A DNA stretch of 64,000 nucleotides from Oribacterium asaccharolyticum ACB7 (lineage in GTDB: Bacteria > Bacillota > Clostridia > Lachnospirales > Lachnospiraceae): positions 529,364-593,363 of the forward strand of contig NZ_JH414506.1 in NCBI RefSeq assembly GCF_000238075.1, written 5' to 3'. The notes beneath the pieces are model-generated. The model was not told where the DNA came from and ran no database searches. It was given only the letters and a program-made list of their open reading frames with translations. Each line of letters begins with the position of its first letter. Position 1 is the first letter of the stretch. The translations under genes and the position numbers were made by a program. This document shows positions 52,796-60,086 of the stretch, one piece after another.

Positions 52796-53988
52796 CGGGA
52801 TTTTTCCACCGCTTCTTTGATTGCCTCCACCGTATACTCCAGTTCTTCCTCGGTGAGGCTTTCTTCCAGGCTCAAACGAAGGCCGGAGAATGCCACTTCA
52901 TGACTTTTTCCGATAGCCAGGAGTACATGGCTCGGATCTAAAGAACCGCTGGCACAGGCTGAGCCGCTGCTTGCGCAAATTCCCTTTTGGTCAAGGAGCA
53001 TCAAAAGGCTTTGTCCCTCTATCCCGGGAATGCAGACGTGAACATTTCCGGGGAGGCGCTCCTGTAGAAGGGAAGAATACGTATTTTCTGCCGGAAAATC
53101 CGCTTCTCTTTTTTCCAGAGGATTCACCCCGCTAATTTCTACCCCGGGGACTTCTTCCAGAAGTCTTTTGAAAAATAAATTCCGTAAGGCAACTTTCTTT
53201 CTGCCTCTTTCCTCCATTGTGGAAAAGGCCTCCCTTGCTGCTGCGGCGAAACCGACTATTCCGGGAACATTTTCCGTTCCGGCACGAAGTCCTCTCTCCT
53301 GTGCGCCACCATGCAATAAAGCGGGAAGCTTTAGGTCTTTTCGGATATAAAGAAGGCCGACTCCCTTCGGACCGTGAATTTTATGACTGCTTGCGGAAAG
53401 CAAATCAATCCCCATTTCTTCAACAGCAATCGGAATCTGCCCGAAGGCCTGCACTGCATCGGTATGGAAAAGAGCGCCATACCGATGGGCAAGAGAGCCG
53501 ATTTCCTGCAGATTCTGCAAAGTACCGATTTCGTTATTGGCAGCCATGACGGAGACAAGACAAGTTGTGTTCTCAGACTGCTTCAATGCGTTCTCCAAAG
53601 CTTCCAAATTAAGAAAACCTTTGGCATCTACCGGAATCCGGCTGACGTTTACCCCCAGACTTTCCAAGAAAGAGGCAGTCCGAAGGATTGCAGGATGTTC
53701 GATTGTACTGGTCAGCAAATGCTTAGGACTTTTCTCTCCCCATCCCAATAGGGATAAGAGAGCCCAGTTGTCGCTTTCCGTCCCCCCTCCGGTAAAATAG
53801 ATTTCTCGCGGAGAGACATGAAGAAAAGAGGCCAGGGCTTGTCGGCCGGCCTCTATTGCTCTCTTCGCTTCTTGTCCGAAACGATAACTGGAAGAAGGAT
53901 TTCCGTAAAGATCCGAAAAGTAGGGCTCCATGGCTTTTCCTGCCGTCTCGGATAAGGCGGTTGTTGCCGCATTGTCCAAATAAATCAT
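52792..53988 (-). CDS. cysteine desulfurase (NifS/IscS type)
   Basis: A 398-residue PLP enzyme: start MIYLDNAATT, the GGTESDN loop, the PLP lysine in SASSHKIHGPKG, and the catalytic Cys in ASSGSACASG. It takes sulfur from cysteine for iron-sulfur clusters or tRNA thiolation. The ATG at 53988 is preferred because GGGAGG lies eight bases upstream. No iscU or thiI is adjacent in the window, so the sulfur acceptor is unknown. It converges with GH31 with a four-base overlap. Confidence 0.93.
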   Translation of the reverse strand: MIYLDNAATTALSETAGKAMEPYFSDLYGNPSSSYRFGQEAKRAIEAGRQALASFLHVSPREIYFTGGGTESDNWALLSLLGWGEKSPKHLLTSTIEHPAILRTASFLESLGVNVSRIPVDAKGFLNLEALENALKQSENTTCLVSVMAANNEIGTLQNLQEIGSLAHRYGALFHTDAVQAFGQIPIAVEEMGIDLLSASSHKIHGPKGVGLLYIRKDLKLPALLHGGAQERGLRAGTENVPGIVGFAAAAREAFSTMEERGRKKVALRNLFFKRLLEEVPGVEISGVNPLEKREADFPAENTYSSLLQERLPGNVHVCIPGIEGQSLLMLLDQKGICASSGSACASGSLDPSHVLLAIGKSHEVAFSGLRLSLEESLTEEELEYTVEAIKEAVEKSR

Positions 53989-54051
53989 TCCCATTGCCTC
54001 CCTATTTCTCTATTTTCTAATCTAAGTAACTTCTCTTTACACCGAAGAGCC

Positions 54052-55572
54052 TTAATCTTCCCAGGAAATCGGGGTCGGTCTCCTCGTGTCAAAAACCTTC
54101 TTTACATCAAATAAATCGGAAACTCGATCCGCTTTTCCGCTATATGATTCATATAAGCGATAGCCATCAATATTTCTTCTTCCCTGTCTTAAGAATTGGT
54201 CTCCGTATTGCATCCAAATCTGAGTAGAATCCACATTGCAGAAGTAGCGGAAACCGGCCTCCTCCAGAAGGTCGTATTTTCCATTCTCTCCCCCTTTTTT
54301 ATACGGATGCCAATCTCCGATATCCGCGCCGAACGGATACAATAAAATGTCACAGGAATCCGGCAAAAGCGGCTCTACATTTCTTTTCCAACGGTCCGTA
54401 TCTCGTTTGATATCTTCCAAACTGCGATTCGTAAAGTTAATGTGCCCCCAGGAATGAGAAGCAAATTCATAGCCGTCTTCCTTAAGGACCTGCGTGATTT
54501 TCTTTACCGTTTCTTTATCCTCTTCTATATTCGGATTGGCCTTATTCTTCGGATCCAGTGCGGAGGAATTCGGATCAAAGGTCTCATCCGTACGGTAACC
54601 GAGCACCCCGTTGTACCCGGTAAAGGCAAGAATCGCTTTGTGCCCATGATATGCAAAATCCGGATGTTCTTCCACAAATTCATCCAAAATCGGCACAATA
54701 TCATAATCTCCTACAGAAACATTTCCATCCTTATCCGTATACTGCAGCTTGGGCTTTCCGTCCTCGTCCAGAACCATTTTGTCTGCAAAGCCGGAGCCCT
54801 GCATATAGATATAGTAATTTACATCGTCTTCCGACATCACAAAGGGCTTCTTTCCCTCCGGAAGCAGAATCTGCTTCTTCACCATTTTCTTGGTTCCGTC
54901 AGCTTGCTCCTGCATCTCCGCTATGTCGTGCATGTGCACCATCACATAGCCGCGCTCATACATTTCTTTAATGATTTCTTTAAACTCCGGAATAGTGGTC
55001 ATGACAGAATTATACTGCCTTCCCTGTCGGGTGTCCTTTAAAGCCCGATCCGTATCGGTAATCAGGATGTGGAAGAAAATATGGGTAATCTGATCCATAT
55101 CCGCCGGGACAAGCTTCTCTTTTTCCGCCTCATATTCCGCGATTTTGTCCGAAACGGAACTGTCCTCCGTGCCCAAAGCCTGTAAGCTTTCAATCGCCTT
55201 GTCATAGTCATACTGCTTTGCAAAAAGCTCCGCTGCCTGCAAGGCTTCTTCCTTTTCCGATAACGGTTCCTCTGTACTTTCTTCCGGGCCTTGATTAATC
55301 GTAATATCGCTCCCAGAGGACAGGGGTTCTACTTCTTTCTCCCAGGACGGTCCCGTTTTCTTTCCGAAGGATAGGAGATTATGATCTTCCATATAAGGCA
55401 AAGCAAAACGAAGTCCCACGAAGGTAAGAATAAGAAGAGCGGGTATCAAAATACCGAGAAAAATATGGAAATTCCTTTGTTGCCTTCTTTTTTCTCTTCT
55501 TATTTCCATCTTTCGATGATGTTCTTCCATCTTCTTCCGATAGTCTTCTTCCATGAACTCTTTTTCTGTCAT
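54052..55572 (-). CDS. membrane-anchored polysaccharide-deacetylase-like protein
   Basis: A 506-residue protein: a highly charged cytosolic start (about 1-34), one membrane span (about 35-58), an acidic linker with a helical repeat-like region (about 100-150), then a NodB-type domain (about 160-480). Metal-site candidates are Asp249/Asp250 in MSEDDVNYY and His373 and His377 in SHSWGH. The usual TFDDG motif is changed to SEDDV. It probably acts on a wall polysaccharide outside the membrane; the substrate is unknown. It precedes the desulfurase gene on the same strand with a 63-base gap. Confidence 0.82.
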   Translation of the reverse strand: MTEKEFMEEDYRKKMEEHHRKMEIRREKRRQQRNFHIFLGILIPALLILTFVGLRFALPYMEDHNLLSFGKKTGPSWEKEVEPLSSGSDITINQGPEESTEEPLSEKEEALQAAELFAKQYDYDKAIESLQALGTEDSSVSDKIAEYEAEKEKLVPADMDQITHIFFHILITDTDRALKDTRQGRQYNSVMTTIPEFKEIIKEMYERGYVMVHMHDIAEMQEQADGTKKMVKKQILLPEGKKPFVMSEDDVNYYIYMQGSGFADKMVLDEDGKPKLQYTDKDGNVSVGDYDIVPILDEFVEEHPDFAYHGHKAILAFTGYNGVLGYRTDETFDPNSSALDPKNKANPNIEEDKETVKKITQVLKEDGYEFASHSWGHINFTNRSLEDIKRDTDRWKRNVEPLLPDSCDILLYPFGADIGDWHPYKKGGENGKYDLLEEAGFRYFCNVDSTQIWMQYGDQFLRQGRRNIDGYRLYESYSGKADRVSDLFDVKKVFDTRRPTPISWED

Positions 55573-55702
55573 CTTCCCTTTCCCATCCGTAAAATCTGTA
55601 TTTGCCTAAAAATTCGTACTTTTCCTATTCTACCCCGCAAATAAGATTTTACCAAGGAAATCTTATAAATTATTCCGACATATTTGTTTAAAAATCGGAA
55701 TA

Positions 55703-56347
55703 CTATCTTCTAAACTGATGCAAGATGGGAGAAAGCCCCTTGTATAAGAGAAGGCAAAGGAGAACATCAATTAGGCCCTTCACAAAGGTAAACGGTAAAT
55801 TGAAGATAAGCAATGCCTGCTCCATGCTCTGCACCGAGGGAAGAATGACTTGATAAAGGGAAAGAACCGTCTCCTTCGGCATGAAATTATAGTAGAAAGG
55901 ATATACTACAAATAAGTTGGAAGGATAAGACACCAAAGCCATCACTAAAGCCCCAAGAACTGCACCGAGCACAGCCGCTTTCTTGGTTTTATTTTTCTGA
56001 TAAACGAAGCCTGCAACTGCGGTAAAGCTTGCTCCCAAAATAAAATTGGACAATTCTCCCACACCGAAGGATCCGGAGCTGAAGGAATGCAAAACATTTT
56101 TAATCAGTTCCACCATAATGCCTGCAATCGGCCCCATGGAAAATGCGGCAAGCAGTGCCGGAAAATCCGAAAAATCAAACTTAATAAAAGGGGGCATGAT
56201 GGGAATGGGAAATTCCAGCCACATTAAAATATAGGCTATCGCCCCCAAGATTCCTGTAATCGCTAAATTACCGATTCTTTCCCTGTTCATGCTTCCTCCG
56301 CTCATCGTTCCGCTAAGTTCCGTCTTGCCAATCTTACTCATTTTCAT
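55703..56347 (-). CDS. ribU: riboflavin ECF transporter S component
   Basis: A 214-residue membrane protein with about five or six spans; the pattern ILMWLEFPIPIMPPFIKFDFSDFPALLAAFSMGPIAGI is typical of RibU. The FMN riboswitch upstream supports riboflavin as substrate. The general ECF module is not in the window. Start choice is uncertain: the ATG at 56347, one two codons on, or the ATG about 19 codons on (MNRERIG) with GGAGG before it. Confidence 0.93.
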   Translation of the reverse strand: MKMSKIGKTELSGTMSGGSMNRERIGNLAITGILGAIAYILMWLEFPIPIMPPFIKFDFSDFPALLAAFSMGPIAGIMVELIKNVLHSFSSGSFGVGELSNFILGASFTAVAGFVYQKNKTKKAAVLGAVLGALVMALVSYPSNLFVVYPFYYNFMPKETVLSLYQVILPSVQSMEQALLIFNLPFTFVKGLIDVLLCLLLYKGLSPILHQFRR

Positions 56348-56433
56348 CCTCTACTTTCTAAAAAACAAACCTCTTCATTCGTAGAAAGCGATTGACTGAA
56401 CGTTTTTTGTCGGAAGGCCGCGTATCCCTCTTA

Positions 56434-56469
56434 AACGAGATATCGCACACTTTGTGCACGATACTCGTT
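56434..56469 (-). repeat. 36-bp palindromic REP-like element, copy 4
   Basis: This is the clearest copy: left arm AACGAGATATCGCACAC, right arm GTGCACGATACTCGTT. It lies in the ribU leader between the riboswitch terminator and the start codon. Confidence 0.88.
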
Positions 56470-56472
56470 ATG

Positions 56473-56508
56473 AACAAGATATTGCACGCTTTATGCACGA
56501 TACTCGTT
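56473..56508 (-). repeat. 36-bp palindromic REP-like element, copy 5
   Basis: A direct copy three bases after copy 4, with left arm AACAAGATATTGCACGC and right arm ATGCACGATACTCGTT. Two left-arm changes weaken the outer pairing. Confidence 0.8.
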
Positions 56509-56513
56509 ATGAA

Positions 56514-56544
56514 CAAAAAAGCCCTACACCAAAAGTGCAGGGCT
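56514..56544 (-). terminator. FMN-riboswitch terminator
   Basis: On the minus strand AGCCCTGCAC pairs with GTGTAGGGCT around a short loop and is followed by six T. It directly follows the aptamer and is the expression platform for ribU. Confidence 0.88.
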
Positions 56545-56561
56545 GAAACATCCGTCTAACT

Positions 56562-56676
56562 CGCTCCTCTTTCATCCAGACTATACTGTTGGTATCGGAA
56601 TCGCACCGATTCAGCTGCAAATGCAGGTCGCGGACTTTACCGCCAGTGGGGAATCACACCCCGCCCTGAAGAACTA
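56562..56676 (-). ncRNA. FMN riboswitch (RFN element) of ribU
   Basis: Conserved RFN blocks are present in order on the minus strand: AGGGCGGGGUG, GAUUCCCCACUGGCGGUAAA, GUCCGCGA, a GCAG segment with the variable arm, GAUUCCGAUACCAACAGUAU and AGUCUGGAUGAAAGAGGAG. FMN binding should favour the terminator that follows and shut off ribU. Confidence 0.95.
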
Positions 56677-56683
56677 CAACTAT

Positions 56684-56711
56684 AGAATACAACGATTTGT
56701 TTAAAATGCAA
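56684..56711 (-). promoter_or_regulatory. probable promoter of the FMN riboswitch transcript
   Basis: TTGCAT (56711-56706), a 16-base spacer and TATTCT (56689-56684) lie just upstream of the aptamer, placing the start at its 5' end. The -10 match is moderate. Confidence 0.5.
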
Positions 56712-56843
56712 GAGAAGAATTAAAATATATTCCCCGTTTAGTCTGTAAAACGAAGTCTAAAAATGGTAGAATCATGAACAATTCCTTTTTGACCGATACG
56801 CATTATCCTAAAAATAAAAAAGAGAAGAAAGTGAGGAATCGGG

Positions 56844-57344
56844 ATGAGTGAAAGTGAAAAAAGATCCGACTATATTTCTTGGGATGAATATTTTATGGGG
56901 ATAGCGGAGCTGTCCGCTCTTCGTTCCAAAGATCCTTCCACCCAGGTTGGTGCCTGCATTGTTTCCGCAGATAACAAGATTCTTTCCATGGGATACAACG
57001 GTTTTCCGAAAGGCTGTTCCGATGATATTTTCCCTTGGACGAAAATCCGGGCGGAGCACGATCCCTATAATGCAAAATACGTTTATGTTACCCACGCGGA
57101 GCTGAACGCTATTTTAAATTACCGCGGCGGATCTTTGGACGGTGCAAAAATTTATGTGAATCTTTTCCCCTGTAATGAATGTGCAAAGGCCATTATCCAG
57201 TCCGGAATCAAAACCCTTGTATATAGGGAAGACAAATATGCCGATACCCCGTCTGTTCGGGCCTCCAAGAGAATGCTGGACGCTGCAGGTGTGCGCTATT
57301 ATCAATATCAGGCCACCGGAAGGAATATTTCTCTGGATTTGTAA
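56844..57344 (+). CDS. comEB: deoxycytidylate deaminase
   Basis: A 166-residue dCMP deaminase: SKDPSTQVGACIV, the zinc and catalytic motif THAELNAIL, and PCNECAKAI with the two zinc Cys. It supplies dUMP for thymidylate synthesis. The ATG at 56844 lies after a GAGG-type site. Transcribed away from ribU; the shared upstream region is taken up by the FMN leader. Confidence 0.93.
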   Translation: MSESEKRSDYISWDEYFMGIAELSALRSKDPSTQVGACIVSADNKILSMGYNGFPKGCSDDIFPWTKIRAEHDPYNAKYVYVTHAELNAILNYRGGSLDGAKIYVNLFPCNECAKAIIQSGIKTLVYREDKYADTPSVRASKRMLDAAGVRYYQYQATGRNISLDL

Positions 57345-57441
57345 AGGGAAATGCTCCGGCGTTAAATTTTTCCTGTTAAACAGTCGGAAAGAGCAAGGAT
57401 TATTTATTGCTAAATAGTATACATTCGAGGAATCACACCCT

Positions 57442-58164
57442 ATGTTTATTGCAAAAGAAAGTAAAAAGAAAAGAGAAGCCCGCGTTCGGGAGATTATGGA
57501 AAGGCTCGATGCACACTACGGCGATCACCCCATGATTTTTTTGCAGGCGAAAAATGCCTGGCAGCTGCTCTTCGCCACCATTTTATCGGCGCAGTGTACC
57601 GATGCCAGAGTCAATATGGTGACGGAAAAACTCTTTCAGAAATATAAAAGTCTGGAGGACTTCGCTTCCTGCAACTTAAAAGAGCTGGAAGAGGACATTC
57701 ATTCCACAGGCTTTTACCATAACAAAGCAAAGAACATCAAGGCCTGCGCAACGGTTCTTGTCGAAGAGTACGGGGGCGAGGTTCCGAAGGATATCGATTC
57801 TCTTACGGCCCTCCCCGGTGTCGGTCGGAAGACGGGAAACCTTATTTTGGGAAATATTTTTCATATTCCCTCTATCGTTGTGGACACTCATGTAAAACGG
57901 ATTTCAAATCGATTGGGTCTTGCCGATTCTTCCGATCCGACTAAGACGGAATTTCAGCTTATGGACGTACTCCCGGAGGAATTCTGGATTCGTTGGAATA
58001 CGCATATCATTGCTCTGGGTCGTACTCTTTGCACTTCTCAAAAGCCGAAGTGCGAGCTTTGTTATTTGAATGACCTCTGCCCCTCGGTAAAGGGTGACCC
58101 CGAAACCTGGAGAAGCCCCGCGGAACGAAAGAAAGAGAAGGCGGCAGACGGAAAGAGGAAGTAA
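57442..58164 (+). CDS. nth: endonuclease III
   Basis: A 240-residue DNA glycosylase/AP lyase: the helix-hairpin-helix LPGVGRKTGNLIL with the catalytic Lys, the catalytic Asp in VVDTHVKRISNRLG, and the four-Cys iron-sulfur loop (spacing 6-2-5) at LCTSQKPKCELCYLNDLC. It repairs oxidised pyrimidines. The C-terminus has an extra Lys/Arg-rich tail. It starts a tight cluster with the small Cys-rich protein and trmL. Confidence 0.95.
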   Translation: MFIAKESKKKREARVREIMERLDAHYGDHPMIFLQAKNAWQLLFATILSAQCTDARVNMVTEKLFQKYKSLEDFASCNLKELEEDIHSTGFYHNKAKNIKACATVLVEEYGGEVPKDIDSLTALPGVGRKTGNLILGNIFHIPSIVVDTHVKRISNRLGLADSSDPTKTEFQLMDVLPEEFWIRWNTHIIALGRTLCTSQKPKCELCYLNDLCPSVKGDPETWRSPAERKKEKAADGKRK

Positions 58165-58166
58165 AA

Positions 58167-58457
58167 ATGAATGATTTTGAGGACTGCAACGATTGCAGAA
58201 ATTATTCTTACGATGAGGACGAAGATGAAGCGGGCTGTATGGCCAACTTTGATGAGGATGATCTCACAAGGCTGCAAGATACCGACTCTCGTGCACACTG
58301 CCCTTACTGGTGCAGAAGCGACTCGATAAAAGCGAAGCAGAGCGGAAACGAATATGATACCGTAAAATACCAGGCCATCGGACATCTGTCTATAGAAGAA
58401 ATCGCAAAAAAAGCAAGAGAGAAACTGGCCAAACGAAAAGAAGCAAAGAATGGATAA
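58167..58457 (+). CDS. small acidic Cys-containing protein (DUF6472-like)
   Basis: A 96-residue protein with CNDCRNYSYDEDEDEAGCMANFDEDD and HCPYWCR, that is, two Cys pairs around a very acidic stretch, like the small Clostridia family I associate with DUF6472. A Lys-rich helix forms the C-terminus. The Cys pairs could bind zinc. It starts two bases after nth and ends five bases before trmL. Confidence 0.65.
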   Translation: MNDFEDCNDCRNYSYDEDEDEAGCMANFDEDDLTRLQDTDSRAHCPYWCRSDSIKAKQSGNEYDTVKYQAIGHLSIEEIAKKAREKLAKRKEAKNG

Positions 58458-58462
58458 AGAAT

Positions 58463-58984
58463 ATGAACATTGTACTGCACGAACCGGAAATCCCCTTTAA
58501 TACCGGAGCCATTGGGCGCACCTGCGTCGCTACGAGCACAAGGCTCCACCTGATTAAGCCCTACGGCTTTATTTTGAACAGCAAAAACATCAAAAAAGCC
58601 GGCATGGACTATTGGGAACACTTAAAGCTCAAGGAGCACTTAAGCTACGAAGATTTCCTGAAAGATATAGCGGAGGAGCAAAATTCCGTTTCCCCTCCCA
58701 AAATCTGGTATGCGACCACTAAGGCAAAAAGAACTTATACGGAGGTCTCTTTTTCCGAAAATGACTACATTATGTTTGGAAAGGAATCCGCCGGTATTCC
58801 GGAGGAAATTTTGGTGGAAAATGAGGAGCATTGTATCCGTATCCCCATGCTTGAAGAAGCCCGTTCCTTGAATCTCTCGAACTCCGTGGCTATTATTCTC
58901 TATGAAACCTTACGGCAACAGGATTTTAAGAGCCTGAAAAAGGAAGGGGCGCTGCACCGATTACATTGGAAAGAAGAGCAATAG
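58463..58984 (+). CDS. trmL: tRNA (cytidine/uridine-34 2'-O)-methyltransferase
   Basis: A 173-residue SPOUT-fold methyltransferase: NIVLHEPEIPFNTGAIGRTC at the N-terminus, FGKESAGIPEEIL in the middle, and the knot region RIPMLEEARSLNLSNSVAIILYE. It methylates the wobble base of some tRNAs as a dimer. The ribosome binding site is weak; coupling to the upstream gene is likely. It ends two bases from the end of the convergent toxin-antitoxin-like operon. Confidence 0.93.
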   Translation: MNIVLHEPEIPFNTGAIGRTCVATSTRLHLIKPYGFILNSKNIKKAGMDYWEHLKLKEHLSYEDFLKDIAEEQNSVSPPKIWYATTKAKRTYTEVSFSENDYIMFGKESAGIPEEILVENEEHCIRIPMLEEARSLNLSNSVAIILYETLRQQDFKSLKKEGALHRLHWKEEQ

Positions 58985-58986
58985 GC

Positions 58987-59217
58987 TTAATTCGCCTGTT
59001 CGCTCTTTTTACTAATTTTATATTCTTCTTCCAGCTCATCAATCAGATATAAGTCACTCCTGCAATGCATATCGGAAATGCCTTGGCTTATAAGTTGATA
59101 CAGCTCAGATTTATAAAAAAAATCCAAGGCATTTTCTAAAGACATTTTTTCTTTCTCTGCAAAGCCTGCTATAATGCGGGCGTATTTTTTTTGTAAAAGA
59201 ACGGGATGAGCATTCAT
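58987..59217 (-). CDS. DUF3791 protein, second copy (putative antitoxin)
   Basis: A 76-residue helical protein of the DUF3791 type (YARIIAGFAEKEKMSLENALDFFYKSELYQLISQGISDMHCRSDLYLIDEL). DUF3791 genes usually accompany DUF3990 genes as the small partner. It overlaps the DUF3990 gene end as ATGA, so it is translated by coupling. It differs clearly in sequence from the DUF3791-like gene at the front of the operon. Confidence 0.8.
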   Translation of the reverse strand: MNAHPVLLQKKYARIIAGFAEKEKMSLENALDFFYKSELYQLISQGISDMHCRSDLYLIDELEEEYKISKKSEQAN

Positions 59218-59684
59218 AGGATTTCACTCCCTTCATAATGCAATACAGGAAGAGCCTCTTCTGTACGAAAGCAATACTGGATGTTAGGCTTTTCATAACG
59301 AAGCCTTTTAATTGCCTCTTCTTCATCAATCAAATGGTCAAAATAAAGCTCTACCGTATTAAACACCTTGTCATTTGCAATTCCGCCAATCACAATATCG
59401 TAGTCACTTTTATCCTGTCCACTCCTGCACTGCACTACAAAATTCAGCCAATCCAAAGAATAGGTACCGAAAGACAAAAGCTTTCTTTCGGCCATTTTCC
59501 TTTCATCCATAGAATATATGGACAATACAGCTTCTTTCCCCTGTCGTTTATAACGCTTACACCATTGTTCTGCTTGCTCTTTCAACGGAGTCGCATAAAA
59601 TCCCCTGCCAAAATCCACATAGGGTCTGGAATGTAGAATATCCGGCTTAGGAATAGCCAAATTGGAACCATGATAGAGAATCAT
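59214..59684 (-). CDS. DUF3990 protein (putative ADP-ribosyltransferase-like toxin)
   Basis: A 156-residue DUF3990 protein: MILYHGSNLAI, DFGRGFYATPLKEQAEQWCKRY, SLDWLNFVVQCRS, YDIVIGGIANDKVFNTVELYF and the end QYCFRTEEALPVLHYEGS. The YHGS...GFYAT...Q.CF pattern resembles ADP-ribosyltransferase folds; the catalytic residues are not proven. The ATG at 59684 overlaps the upstream DUF3791 stop as ATGA, with a GGGGGG stretch as ribosome binding site. It probably is the toxin of a three-gene module. Confidence 0.8.
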   Translation of the reverse strand: MILYHGSNLAIPKPDILHSRPYVDFGRGFYATPLKEQAEQWCKRYKRQGKEAVLSIYSMDERKMAERKLLSFGTYSLDWLNFVVQCRSGQDKSDYDIVIGGIANDKVFNTVELYFDHLIDEEEAIKRLRYEKPNIQYCFRTEEALPVLHYEGSEIL

Positions 59685-59926
59685 AGCTTTACCCCCCATT
59701 CTTTCATCACAGACAAAAGCTCCTGAAGGATATATTCTTTTCCTTGCGTATGAAGCACCTCGTATTCCGGTATGATATAGTTCTGCAAAAAGTTCTTTCC
59801 ACTACTAAGCTCCTGATAAACTCTTGCTCCATCCTTATGCAAAGCTTCTGCTAAACTTTCAATACAAAATAGGGTAAATTCCAGTTCATGAATGTTATTC
59901 AGTTTGTTTTCTACCGATTCTTTCAT
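59681..59926 (-). CDS. DUF3791-like protein, first copy (putative antitoxin)
   Basis: An 81-residue helical protein (ELEFTLFCIESLAEALHKDGARVYQELSSGKNFLQNYIIPEYEVLHTQGKEYILQELLSVM) of the DUF3791 type. AGAGG lies eight bases before the ATG at 59926; a TTG directly before is an alternative start. It heads the operon, the usual place for an antitoxin. Confidence 0.75.
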   Translation of the reverse strand: MKESVENKLNNIHELEFTLFCIESLAEALHKDGARVYQELSSGKNFLQNYIIPEYEVLHTQGKEYILQELLSVMKEWGVKL

Positions 59927-60001
59927 CAAAATTACCTCTACTCATTCCCTAGCTATAAGGTTATAGGACAAAAACTGCCTTGAAATAAGATGACTATTCA
60001 A

Positions 60002-60062
60002 AAAAGGAGCTGTAAAAATCAAAATAATTTAGAAAATTTCCTTGATTTTTACAGCTCCTTTT
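60002..60062 (-). terminator. long perfect hairpin after the ABC-F gene
   Basis: Two perfectly complementary 21-base arms (60002-60022 and 60042-60062) flank a 19-base loop. The arms end in AAAA and TTTT, so it can serve as a terminator for the ABC-F gene that ends at 60087. The stem is much longer than that of a normal terminator. Confidence 0.7.
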
Positions 60063-60086
60063 CTATGACATCTTTTTAAGCCTGTT

